Source: Owenia fusiformis (taxonomy: Eukaryota > Annelida > Polychaeta > Sabellida > Oweniidae). From it: a DNA stretch of 64,000 bases. The stretch covers positions 13,102,150 to 13,166,149 of the forward strand of contig CAIIXF020000002.1 in assembly GCA_903813345.2 (NCBI GenBank), written 5' to 3'. Shown one piece after another: positions 36,770-48,149 of the stretch. Position 1 is the first letter of the stretch; each line of letters starts with the position of its first letter. The notes under the pieces are model-generated. The model saw only the letters and a program-made list of their open reading frames with translations, was not told where the DNA came from and did no database searches. Position numbers and translations under genes: made by a program.

Positions 36770-37010
36770 CACAAGGTGGTGACAGCTTGTCGTGTTGTAC
36801 CCTGCGTGCAGAGTCTAGTTAAAGACGAAGCTCTCTTTTAAGAGGTGAAGTCAAACGAATGCAAAGGGTAGTCGTGTTGGGCCTTGTCTAAGACTTACAT
36901 CATGCTGGGGGTTTCCAAAAAATGAGTTTAGGCATTGCGTTGTTGGTCCTCACTAATGAAGAGGCTAATCAAGCCCTCGGCTAAGTTGATAAAGACAAAG
37001 TATTTCGAAA

Positions 37011-37418
37011 GGACGATTCTCGGTTTGGAGAACAGTCTCCTGGGCTAATAATTTTTTTCATGAAAAATATAGAAATATTACCCAAATTAGATTATGAATA
37101 TTCAAAAGAGGACATTTAAATCTACAAGATGTAAAAATAGCAAATTGGTCTGAAGCAGGGATAACGCTCAATTAGACAGATTCAATAAAATACAAGTCTC
37201 GATTTGGGGAAAGAAGTTCATCAGTGTACTGCGCTGATATTTTTTGCGAAAAATCTAGAAATATTACCCAAATTGAATTATGACTATTTAAAAGAAGACA
37301 TTCAAATCTATATTATGAAAAAAGTCAAATTTGTCCGAAGCAGGGATAATGCTCATTTAGATCAGAGCCCATGTTTAGATTGATGAACTTCGTTCTCCAA
37401 ACCGAGAATCGTCCTTTG
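37011..37418. mobile_element. 408-bp MITE with perfect 26-bp ends and internal duplication
   Basis: Perfect inverted ends AAAGGACGATTCTCGGTTTG... at 37011-37036 and 37393-37418. Between them a ~185-bp unit occurs twice in tandem (starting about 37014 and 37198; shared phrases 'agaaatattacccaaatt' and 'gaagcagggataa'). Confidence 0.75.
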
Positions 37419-37998
37419 GGCTTACAGTGAAGACATGCTAACTCATTTAGAAACTCAATTGGGCGGAATTTTAACAAAGAAAGATACTCTAAAAATGCAA
37501 GATAACTAATGGCCACTAATGGTTTGAAAAGAAATAACTCTGCACATGTCCTCATTCTGTACATGACCACTGCTTTACTAGAAGGTGAATAGATTTGTAC
37601 ATAAAATAATTACGACCAAAAATTAACGAATACAAAAAAAACATGAACTTTTTTACTAAAAATGCTTCTTAAATGATTATGGATTAATTTATGCAACACA
37701 AAGAGTGTTTGTCACTAGAAATTCTCTAGAGTCCAAACTTCCATCCGTTTAATACATGTAACCGATAATTATCTTGATTAATGCAGAATAACATTTAGTT
37801 ATGCCCTTATAGAGCAGGACAGTTATTCCATGTGGTAGTAAATTATTAGTTCGAATTGAATTCATGGCACATATTTAAAGTATTGACCCATAAATGATGC
37901 CTACTTTTTCCAGATATCAAGATAACAGAACTGAGACTTTTTGAATGATACACAAACTGGACTAATTGCCCGAAGAGAATTCAAAATACCGACATAAG

Positions 37999-38637
37999 AT
38001 GCAGGTCCCGATTATAAAGAAGGAGAGCATGACAAGCTTCCATAAGAAATACTTTGAGCTGGAAGACCTAAAACGAGATGTCAGTAAACAGTTGTCACGC
38101 ATGAACACACTGAAGCACAGATACATTGAATGGTTTGAGTCGAAACACAGGCGCTTCCTGGAGGCTGTCATGACGGTCCAAGTAACAGTTCCCTTCGGGG
38201 ATGTCCCAGTTCAAATAAACACAATATCGCATTTTAGAAAGCTGTATCAATACGGGCTGAAATTCAAACGAGGATTTCATGTGGATTTTACCACGCTTGA
38301 TCAGTTCTTGAAATTCTGGGATCAGTTCTGTCTTCTTAAACGAGATTTGGATAATATCGTGTACACGAGAACTAGACGTTTTGTTGCAAGCATCACGAGA
38401 CTGAGACAACCAGAAATGTATGAGGAAATTGAACGATTGCATGCATTCCTGAATATGGAGTTTTCCGAGGATCATAATTTTCGGGAAACCCACAACGAAA
38501 GAGAAAACTTGTTCACTTATAAGCTTTCGATGTGCGACCAGAGATTTCTGGGGCTCGTAGGATATATGCCCCATCTTGCAGACTATTGTACAAAGCTCTG
38601 TTTTTATGTTGGTAAATTATACGTTGAGAAAGAATAA
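37999..38637 (+). CDS. Intronless 212-residue ORF, function unknown
   Basis: ATG at 37999, stop at 38635-38637; an in-frame stop at 37963 rules out a much longer N-terminus in this reading. It begins MQVPIIKKESMTSFHKKYFE and ends CTKLCFYVGKLYVEKE. It is rich in Lys, Arg, Glu, Phe and Leu, with predicted helical heptad-like stretches (residues about 15-50 and 110-150), no signal peptide or membrane segment. No family is recognised. A good acceptor (tttttccag, ending 37914) upstream suggests a spliced 5' UTR. The stop codon overlaps AATAAA at 38633, with a second AATAAA at 38710. Length, composition and flanking signals make a real gene plausible, but an unrecognised element-derived ORF is possible. 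Confidence 0.55.
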   Translation: MQVPIIKKESMTSFHKKYFELEDLKRDVSKQLSRMNTLKHRYIEWFESKHRRFLEAVMTVQVTVPFGDVPVQINTISHFRKLYQYGLKFKRGFHVDFTTLDQFLKFWDQFCLLKRDLDNIVYTRTRRFVASITRLRQPEMYEEIERLHAFLNMEFSEDHNFRETHNERENLFTYKLSMCDQRFLGLVGYMPHLADYCTKLCFYVGKLYVEKE

Positions 38638-38638
38638 A
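38633..38638 (+). terminator. Polyadenylation signal overlapping a stop codon
   Basis: AATAAA whose TAA is the stop codon of the 37999-38637 ORF. A second AATAAA at 38710-38715 would give an ordinary 3' UTR. Confidence 0.4.
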
Positions 38639-38899
38639 ACTCGGATCAAATCTCGAAGATTATCATTGGCATTATTAGTTCTATGGATGTACATCAACTC
38701 AAGTTTCAAAATAAAAGACATTTACATTTTCACGTGGTCCCCAATCAACCGTGCTCAATGGCCTCCAAGTCACAATCGCCGGATGAAGTTTTCACCGCAG
38801 TCCAGCGTCAAAATCGAAATCGCCCCCTGCGCTTTTAATGTCTAGTTTGACAAGGAATTATTTAAGGGAGATGTCGGGTAGCTTAAACACAATTTGGGC

Positions 38900-39170
38900 A
38901 CTTATTCATGGTGGTTAAACATGTTATTCATGGTGGAACATTCGTGTAACAAGAATATATGTTATTCATGGTGGAACATTCGTGTAACGAGAATACATGT
39001 TATTCATGGTGAAGCTTCGGGGTAACGAGAATACATGTTATTCATGGTGAAGCTTCGGGGTAACGAGAATACATGTTATTCATGGTGAAGCTTCCGGGTA
39101 ACGAGAATACATGTTATTCATGGTGAAGCTTCCGGGTAACGAGAATACATGTTATTCATGGTGGAGCTAC
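38900..39170. repeat. 38-bp minisatellite, about 7 units
   Basis: Units of 'gttattcatggtgaagcttc' followed by 'gggtaacgagaatacat'. Middle units are nearly identical. Confidence 0.9.
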
Positions 39171-40780
39171 CGTGTGTGTGGGGATGGGATGAAATTAGTT
39201 TTGATGGATCTGCCGGGTAGCAAAGACATTTTTAATTTTACATGGGATCATTGAATGGCGGAGATGGCAGAGGCGAGAGAAACATGAATACAGCTATTAA
39301 TGTTGAAACTACACGTATCTATGTCTACTTCATGAGTTCACTCCTTTATAATTTATGATAAGAAAAACACAAGACAATTATATTAAAATAAATTGCATAA
39401 GCCATCTATTTGCAGCTTCGAACATTATTAGAATACAAAACGGTTGAATATTATAAAAAGCAGCACATTCGATTTCTACTATGTTTATTTCCTACTCACG
39501 CCCGGTGATCGTACAAAATGGATGGAGGGGGAGTAAGCGATTTCTGCAAGGAAACTCAACAAATTTGGAAGATTTATTTTTTCAAGAGAAAATTCACAAC
39601 TGAATTTCCAAATGAATAGGCGCAGTGCATGGCAAAGGTCTAGTATTCTTTTTGAACTGATACGCTTCTAAGATATGAGATCTTTTAAAAAGACGCATCA
39701 TAACCAACGTGCAAAAATAAATGTTTTTGCTATAAATCAATCAATCATGCGTTATACAAAAAAATAATCGAAATAAATTAATATTGGATAAAGGGGGGGG
39801 GGGGTGGATGGAGGTGGCCTTTTTTAATAGATCGCATATCTTAGAACCGTATCAGTTCAAAAAATACGAGAAGACATTACATATTTTGCAGATGCCAATT
39901 TAAACGTGCTAGCAAACTTGCAATCCTTATCCTTAATTTTAGCAATAGTTTGTGAAGACGAGTAAGCAGACTAAAGAAAACATATATTTGAGCAAAAGAG
40001 AATATTTACGTATGTTTTGGAGTTCATTTGAAATAATCAATCTTACTTTCTTTGTTTAAAGAAGAGTAGAATTAAAGCCTCTAACTATTGAAAGCATTTA
40101 TCACCTAACGAGCAGATATGCAGATTTTACAACAGGGTGTCCCAAAAGCAACAGGACTTGTGGTGTTAATACTTTCGTTAATACTACATTGATCGTGTTA
40201 ATTTTTTTCACAGAATGCTGAGAATGTATTTTCATGAATTGTGACTACATGTAGATATGCAACGTTTAAATCGTATTCACGAAACATGTTTGAGTCATGG
40301 TACATGGTAACATGACATCGCAATATTCAGAATAACATATATTGACACAGAGGAGTGTTGGAGTCTTTTGACATTGTGTGTGTCCAATTTGTTTATATGA
40401 AAGCAAATAACCAAGACTTAAAGGGGCAACAAGGTCTGTAGAGAGAAAATTCAATTTTTTACTTTTTCTGAGATATCAGGGCAACATTTGGCATCTTCTT
40501 TGACATACTTTTTTTCTTAAAATATATGGATAAACTATCAATTTCCGCATTAAGAAGTGTAAAAACTGTAAATTCAGTTCAAAGCTTCTATAAAGGGGGT
40601 CCAACATATAGATTTTTAAGATCCATCACGTTTTAAGAGGAATATCAGCTGAAATAATGTTCATCCAGGAGGTTTCTTTGGAGAATATAAAAATCTATTT
40701 TTTGAGAAAATACACAGTTGGGTGCGGGAAACCGGCCCTTCTCCAAACTGTATAATTTTGGTCAAAATACTTAGAAGTAC
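39171..40780. other. Gene-free stretch
   Basis: Contains a long G run near 39795-39808 and, at about 40133, a lone mariner-type end (CAGGGTGTCCCAAAAGCAAC). No gene recognised. Confidence 0.4.
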
Positions 40781-40782
40781 AT

Positions 40783-41596
40783 TATCACGCCGCAGTACCC
40801 AAAACTGCGTGTACATTATGAACGCAATTTGTAACACTGACAAACTGCGCGCATATCAACATTGCATCATACAAGTGTTTTCAAACGTCATTTTAAGACA
40901 TTAAATAGTTCATACGCCCATTCCAGGGGCGGATCTGGGAACCAATAAGGGGAGGGGGGGGGCTCAAATTTCAGGTTAGTGAAAAAACTTTCGGGCCCTA
41001 AAACCCCAAATTGGGCCCAAATTTTGAAATTTTGAGGCCCATTTTCATTAAGATTTGGCCTCAGGCCTGAAAAGGCCAAGTAATGACCAAAAGGCCCACT
41101 TATTGAGGCCTTAAGGCCTTTTTTGGTCCAATATTCTTTGGGACCCAATTTTTTTTTCTGGGCCCACCCAAGGGGTCATCGGTTTTTCGATTACCGACAC
41201 ATAAGTTAAGATGTCGCATTTTTCACAGAAATAGAAAATACTATATTACTTAAACTATATGCAGCAATCCTGTATCTTTCAGTATACGCGAACACAAGGG
41301 CTAAATAAACTTCAAGTTACAACAAACAGATAAATCAAAAAAAGGGAAAGCTCCTTGGGAACCTTATATTGAGTTAACTAGCTGGTTTACACCAGGAAAA
41401 AATCGAGGGCTACTTGTTAAGTAAGCTAGTCTCCACATAATGGAAATGTCTGATAAACAAAACTATTCATGTATTTCCAGAACTTTTCATCCTTATGGGA
41501 GTCGTGTACTCCCCGTCTGCCATTTTTAAATAGGCGCGCAGTTTGTCAGGGTTTCAAACTGCGTGCATAGTATGGATACTGCATCGTGATTATGGT
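40783..41596. mobile_element. Element of the GGCGCGCAGTTTG family, with a nested MITE
   Basis: Left end 'tatcacgccgcagtaccc' and right end 'ggatactgcatcgtgatta' are imperfect inverted repeats; internal 'aaactgcgtg' and 'ggcgcgcagtttg' motifs and the phrase 'gggagtcgtgt' match the better copy at 52497-53757. A second element (40924-41180) is inserted in it. Confidence 0.6.
40924..41180. mobile_element. MITE with CAGGGGCGGATCTGG end
   Basis: Starts CAGGGGCGGATCTGGGAACC, a terminal sequence typical of hAT-like MITEs. Inverse-orientation relative of 49496-49768, sharing 'ggcccaaattttgaaat' and 'aggccttaaggcctttt'. The right end is diverged or lost. Confidence 0.65.
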
Positions 41597-41938
41597 ATAG
41601 CTTTGATCAAAATAGGTGCAGAACTAATCGATGAAGTCGGTTTTCGGACACCCTGAATGTGTATATTGCCTTATTTATACTTAAAAGTGATACATACCGA
41701 AAACGCTACCATTTTAAAGTACGCCTAGTATGTAGGCCTAGTGTTAGAAGAATTTTAATAAGCGATTTTGGCTTGAATACAATACTTAGTAAATCATATT
41801 GCAATATGATTGATAGCCCTTTACACAGAAGCTATTCTTCGGGCCAAAGACATTTTTTGGTAAATCTCAATATGCATATTAGAATCCATTAACTTTCCAT
41901 TGGTACGTGGATCGCTGCTCGTGAGATAATGACAGATT

Positions 41939-41944
41939 TTTATT
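41939..41944 (-). terminator. Candidate polyadenylation signal of the ZP gene
   Basis: AATAAA on the minus strand about 105 bases beyond the stop codon at 42048. Confidence 0.5.
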
Positions 41945-42047
41945 TTTCTACATGCTGATTCAAGTCTAAAGCAAGTAAAAGCGTTCTCTCTAATTGTATT
42001 TATGTTTGTCAAGTTCACGGTCGTATTCCTTTGGGGATTCCGTTAGT

Positions 42048-45000
42048 CTAATGTCGTGCTCCTCTGTTATCATAAACATGGTCAACATGTACGTCTTTCT
42101 CAAATCTCTGCCTGCCTTTAAATGTGGCGAATATGGCGACACCTATTGCAGCTACCAGAAGAATGATCAAAATGACAACAACCACAAGGAATTCTAAACT
42201 CTGTAGGCACGATACTGTACTCGAGCTAGACGGTGTTCCATTATTGGCCACAGGGGCATACCCCTCTATAAATAGACAATAAATTGTGTTCATTTTCAGC
42301 AAATCAAACTAAAATCCTCTAAACATTTAGATATGCAGTAAAAGCCTTCTATATTTGGTTATATAATATCTTACCGGTACTCATTTTTAAAGTATGATTT
42401 AAGCTATACTGTATAACAACATGGAATAAAATCTGACTTGACAATCATGATTTGTTGTTTTGGTGTAGTTGCAGTATAAAGATTTTATCGCGAAGTTACT
42501 TATGTTTGGCACACTCACCGAATGGGTCGATGTTGTTTGTGGAGCTGGCTTCATTGATGACTCTGTAGCCAACTCGGACTTTTTTCTCCAATGAGCTGTT
42601 GGCGATGGCTGTAGTGTTAGTTGCTCTTCTTTTCCTTTTCGAACATGTCGTCTGAAAATATTTGCATACAATATTTCGTTGTTGGTTGCAATCGTAACGA
42701 GCTGTATTTTTGCAAACTGTTTAACGACTAGTGGAAATGAAACTCCAGCAGCTGGAAAGGGATAGGGATACAAGGAAAGAGTGATAGGAATACAAGGAAA
42801 AGAGAAGCGAGCAATGAATGGATAGAAATGCACGATCAAACATATGTATCTATTGATACATGGAGCTGCCGGTTGGTCTGGAAATGACATGCCGTCATTA
42901 TAAACTTTATAGTTGTAATGAGCACTTCAAGATGCTACTTGGAGAACTATTGGAATGCAACTGTACAGTCATTAACATGGATAGGATAGTTTCTAAATAG
43001 CAGAAAAATCAATGAAATCTCGTGCTACCATCTTTTATTCAGCTTTTAACTCTGGCTAGAGCTCCATTCACTTACATGCTAAAATCTTGGAAAAGTGGCT
43101 TAATTTCATGATTTATCAAAGTGTGTTTGTTGAATCTGTATAAAACTTGAATGATATACCACATGATGACCCTGTTTATGAACATGTTGTGATTAAACAT
43201 GCTAATGTTGATTGACATACAAATAATCCACGGTTTTAAAGAATTTTAGCATTGCATCTATGGACATTTGGCCCAACTTTTTTTAAATTGTCATAGAAAA
43301 TTATTCAAATTACATAACTGTGTAAATCAAAGCTATTTTAGGAGAAAACATTCCACTGAATTCAAATATACCATTTAAAAGAAGGTAATGTTACTAATGT
43401 AGCCTAAGTCATTAGAGGTCTAATCTGCAAGTCTCTTAAAATCTCACGAAAAACGAGATTTAGCGAGATTTCAAAAGCTATATGGAAACTATACTGGAGC
43501 GCCTGAGTTGCTACTGCCGGGTGAAATTGGCCGCTGGCAAGCGTTCTCAATGTTGTATTAACGTATTGGATTTGGGTTGGGTATTTTACAATATGTAGTT
43601 CTCAGCATACAGTTGATGATACGATGTATAGGATTTCTAGGTAAAAACTTATATTCCACAGAAAACGGCAGTACCAAGGGAAATAAAATACTCACCACAT
43701 CACATTTTGTAGCGAGGTCTCCCGCCGTGCAAAACTCGTATGTGCACTCGAAGTAGAGCGTGTCGATATTGGGAAAATGGAACGATCTCATGGTCGTATC
43801 TGTTTCCACAATGTAATCTGTAGCAGATGTGGAACCAACTAATTTGGCTGTAGTATCGAAGAGTCCACCACTTGCGATATCCAACCATCCGCATCTATAC
43901 AGTATCAAAGAACGCAAATAATGAACAGAACAAGTATGGATAACACAATAATCGTGGGATAAAAACATTTACTGTATGCAGTATTTCATTAAAGAAAAAA
44001 TTTCTAGAAATTTTTTTGATGACTAGTTACGCGGTATACATGATGTTACTTACCCGTCTGTATCTGTGATTGTGATGCCTTGGTTAGTGGAGAGTGGAGA
44101 TATGCTTGGGTAGGCAATACAACGTCCAACAGTAATTCCCTTAAAGGCTATAGCAGATAGATGGGATTGGATATATTACTCTTCTAATAGCATTGTTACT
44201 GTAGCGAGTATGTGGAACATTTTAGTTGATGCTTTTTTATAAAATTAGTATTTGGAGAGCAAAAACAGCAAATGGAGACGGTTATCTTTGGGAGAATAGT
44301 TTTATATCCAGTGCTAAATGTACAGGGTGTTCAAAAAAACGAACCCCAAAGAAATCGCGATATCTTGGAAAATACTAATCCAATTATGTTCATATTTTCA
44401 GGAAAGAAAGAAGAGACTGTGTATGTATAGCCCCTGTTGTTATTTAGTTGAAAAACATGATGTCTTGGACACTTGCTCAAAAGACAGTTGTACTAGCAAA
44501 ATACGAAAAGCGCGAATGGAAATTAACTATATCTTGGAAAATACTAATTCAATTATGTTTATTTTTTCAGGAAAAGAAAGAAGAGACTGTGTATGTATAT
44601 CTCCTGTTATCAGTAAGTTGTAAAACATGATGCCTTGGACACCTGCTCAAATGACAGTTGTACTAGGAAAATATGAAAAAGCAGTCAGAGGTGACTGCTA
44701 CAGCAATAAAACCAAATAACTTTCTAAGCATGGTGTTTTGGCACTTCAGATTTGGCACAAATTATCCTCATTCAATGTGTGGTGAATTTGTGGAGTTTCA
44801 TCAAAATCACTCCAGGGACTTTATAGTCATGTAAATGGTCAAAATGCCTTCTTAAGTATCCCTGAACCAGGGCATTTGACTTCGATTTGAAAGCATTTCA
44901 ACCATGACAGTGAAGTCCCTGAAGTGATTTTGATTTCACTCTAGAGATTTATCATACAATGAATGAAGATGGTTTGTGCCAAATTTGAAGAGCCAAAACA

Positions 45001-48000
45001 CTATGGATAGGAAGTTATTTATTTTTTTGCGGTTCCAGTCACCCCTGACTGCGTTTTTCGCATTTTGCTAGTACAACTGTCTTTTGAGCAGGTGTCCAAG
45101 GCATCATATTTTACAACTAACCATTGACAGGAGCTATACATACACAGTCTCTTCTTTATTTTCTGAAAATATGAACATAATTGAACCAGTATTTTTCAAG
45201 ATATAGCAATTTCTTTGGGTTGCGTTTTTTGAACACCCTGTACTTGTAGTCACTTGTATATTCAAAGAGAATGTATTCAATAAACTACCTCTACTGTTGT
45301 CCGTCATAGTGAGCCTCAGTTTGATATCCGGATAGGTTTGTAGATTCAGAACGGCGCCGTTGGCAAGCACAGTTTCGCCGCCTCCAGTTGCCACGCCCAC
45401 TACTTCAAGAGTCACGGTAGCTTGAGTCAATGTACTCGTCCCAGGTAACAGACTCCTTGAATAATTCAAGTGGTAGAAAGAGATAGAATTGCAAGATTTA
45501 ATGTTCTCGAAATCACGACAATTAAATGTGTCTCTTCCTATTCCTTAACATCTGAAAAGGTTTATGACATGGGAAAATGTGTTTTCTTAATTTATGATAT
45601 CAAAACAGTATAACTGTAGCCCAAATAAATACCTCCCCAGATTTTTTTTATTGTGGTCCATTTTCACTACTACAGTATCTTCTTGCTGCGTAGAATGAAT
45701 TGTCTGGGCAACTTGCCAAAATGACGACAGGCGAACTTGATTATCAGTTCAGTCGTTTTAAAAGATTTAACACACGCTATGAAAAAAGCTACTGCACGTC
45801 TAAAAATTGCAACTTACGTTGACGCAGACGTCAAAGTGAACGAAACTGTGTTAGTAATGGTAGCAAAGTCACACGCATTGTCCGTCACATCAAATTGGTA
45901 ATCTTGTGACGTTTGAATGAACGCTCCTTCCTGGGTAATGACCCGAACTGTGTACACCTCTCCCTGCAAGCATATTTGAATTTGAACCGAGTAGTCAAAA
46001 TATCATGTTAACTGTAATGTCCGAAACTGTTATAAATCGTTAATACTTGTACTGTATGTAATGGTAGTCCCCCGGACCGCGTTCCCTATATTTAGATATC
46101 TTCTGGTTGTGAATCCTAATGATTATGGTCTCAATAACATGAATAAGGAATGTCCTTCCCAACTCTTTATATTTAATAAGACCATGGACTATATGTATCA
46201 CCAATGGACTTATTTTCCTTCCAGTCCGGGACTCCCATTAGTAGACTCCCATTCCATTTATACCCAGGAAAACCTCGGAGACTAAAAACGTTTACACCGG
46301 CGCAGCGTCTGTTCCCACAATCGATCAACCATTTATTCATAAACTTTATCATGAAAAACTGAATCTTGCAGATTTGTTGAATTTTCTAGCAGACACAGAC
46401 TTCTCCTCTCCAACCATTTACCGATTGCCAGGCGTGATTATCCAAATTGGTTTATACATATTGGTATATATTGGTTGGTATGGGAACATATTGCAAATTG
46501 AGATTTGACAGATTGGTATCCGAGGGGTCAGGCTAGGACTCCGCCAAAGTTTGTATACAGTGAATCCCGAGGGTGGAGGTTCGGATTTTTTCTGGTTCAT
46601 GAATGTTCATACTTACGACGTTCGTCATTCCACATTTTGCGTAATCAGCCGAAGCAACTCCGCTTGTCACGTCAAAGGTATACTCCCAGAAAGCACCTAA
46701 AGTATATCATATTAGAAAATTAGGATGACATCTAATATGCCCCATACAAGTAAAATAAAAAAGTTATTTGGCTGATCCTGGTCCATCCGCAAACTACTAT
46801 CTAGTATTAAGTTTCTCACATTCTATATAAGCGTACATGTCCTAAGCTGATGTCTCCTTTTGTTGGGATGGGGTCTTATGCTTTTGGGATCTCATGCTTT
46901 ATTTTAATAGACCCAACTGCACTAAAATGGCGAGTGAATAACAAGAACTCACCACCCCCCGCATCTTTCACAAAATCACAAGTTCCTTTCATTCCATCGG
47001 CGTAAACAGAGTTCAAGGGGGTGCCAGCTGCTTCATCAAGTCTCACATATATTTGCTTCTCCCCGAGATTCGTAATGGAGCATGAGAATTGGACTGAAAT
47101 CGAATAATGAAAATAAAAGTAGAGATATGCCTCTGAGAGTAGTAAAGTATTGAATATTGCGGTACATGCAGACTACCCATTCAGATTGCGTCGGGAAACA
47201 ATACATGCCATCTCAAATAGTTTTCTTCGTCTTCAATGCCCTCTCAAATATTTATTCAAAGACTAGTCAGGAAAAATAAACCAAACACTAATAATTTACA
47301 ACATTTTTCATTTTAGAACATACTTTTGCATACCTTTATATAATTAAAACTACTTTGAGAATTTTATTCAATAGATCGGAAGATGTTATTACATTCACTA
47401 TATACCATCCTTCATTCAAATCAGGTCTTCATTTATTCCTCAATTTTTATGGAAAGAAGTGAAATACCCTTGGACCAAGGATGCTATTTACTTCTATAAC
47501 ATTCCAAGATAACACGGAAAATCGCAATTTTATTATATATTTGGAATTTCAAATTTTGAGAATTATACTGAAATAACGTGACCGAGCAATGACTTGATAA
47601 ATGTTTTGGGAAAATTGAAAAGATTTTCCTCATTCCATAATCTATTTTCTGTGACATAATTCTAGAAACATAGGAGACTATACACGAAATATACAAAAAA
47701 CTTACTAAACGGAGTTGCTTGACCAGCGGCATTCTACAAAAGTAAATTGAGAATTTTGTGTTTAAAACAAACTTACTTGCTGGAGTCTGGCCAACCACCA
47801 TCTACAAGAAAACAACACGAACAGATAGACGAACAAACAAATAAACGAACGAACGAACAAACGAACGAACGTAGAACATGATTGACGAGACAAGATAACA
47901 AACATTTAACTACAGAAAATAAATAATCAAAAATATATGTCCAGTTATACCTTTTATTGAAAAAAATAAACAAGTTTTAGTACAGATAACGGATATTTTA

Positions 48001-48145
48001 TCATTTTAATGTATAAATGGTGTCAAAGTGTTTTTGAGTCTTATGCTGCCATTTGTGTTTTACCCCATTGTTTAATAAATGACGCATCTGTCTGTAATCT
48101 CACCTTCACCATTCCTATTACCAATAACAGGGCAATCAACTTCAT
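42048..48145 (-). CDS. ZP-domain type I membrane protein with mutually exclusive exon 2
   Basis: Exons (minus): 48145-48104; then either 47801-47777 or 47733-47706; 47093-46953; 46696-46617; 45963-45818; 45455-45289; 44147-44054; 43894-43696; 42651-42519; 42265-42048. All are GT-AG and in phase, giving 414 or 415 residues. Exon 1 encodes a signal peptide (MKLIALLLVIGMVK). The ZP-N half has four or more Cys (QFSCSITN, GTCDF, KCGM, NACDF). The ZP-C half has GRCIAYPS, GCGWLD and the closing FECTYEFC...KCDVTTC cluster. A furin-type KRKRR site (303-307) and a single membrane segment (about 368-391, VVVVILIILLVAAIGVAIF) with a ~23-residue cytoplasmic tail follow, as in polymerising ZP proteins. Likely role: extracellular filament or coat protein released by furin cleavage (family knowledge). 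Egg coat, gut or sensory matrix cannot be told apart. Confidence 0.88.
44323..45240. mobile_element. Tc1/mariner-type foldback MITE in a ZP gene intron
   Basis: Ends CAGGGTGTTCAAAAAAACGA and its inverse, flanked by TA on both sides (44321-44322, 45241-45242). Arms of more than 100 bp; a ~175-bp terminal segment is duplicated on the left (44334 and 44512). Inner inverted segments also pair. 918 bp, no transposase. Confidence 0.85.
47706..47733 (-). CDS. ZP gene alternative microexon 2b (28 nt)
   Basis: TTGTAG acceptor, GTAAGT donor; encodes NAAGQATPF plus one base. Same entry and exit phase as 2a, and similar in sequence (..GQ.TP.), so the pair looks like a tandem exon duplication. Confidence 0.75.
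47777..47801 (-). CDS. ZP gene alternative microexon 2a (25 nt)
   Basis: TTGTAG acceptor, GTAAGT donor; encodes MVVGQTPA plus one base. Enters in phase 0 and leaves in phase 1. Only 43 nt separate its donor from the acceptor of microexon 2b. Confidence 0.75.
47823..47868. repeat. (CGAA)n microsatellite
   Basis: An imperfect CGAA/CAAA tetranucleotide run, located only ~20 bases upstream (on the gene strand) of microexon 2a. Confidence 0.85.
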
Positions 48146-48149
48146 TTTC

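Noticed and set aside
38095-38574. 159-codon minus-strand open frame
   Set aside because: It overlaps the 37999-38637 frame, which has better start context, composition and 3' signals.
40133-41655. One 1.5-kb mariner-type element spanning CAGGGTGTCC to GGACACCCTG
   Set aside because: No TA duplication at both sides, arms do not match inward of the first ten bases, and a different element lies inside; the two ends may be independent.
43558-43894. Second overlapping frame (64 codons, 43894-43700) as the ZP exon
   Set aside because: Only the other frame keeps the ZP cysteines and the phase with both neighbouring exons.
44139-44148. Alternative acceptor 'ttaag' for ZP exon 7 of the single-isoform order (44139)
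   Set aside because: It puts the exon out of frame; the acceptor 'ctatag' ending at 44148 restores the frame that contains GRCIAYPS.
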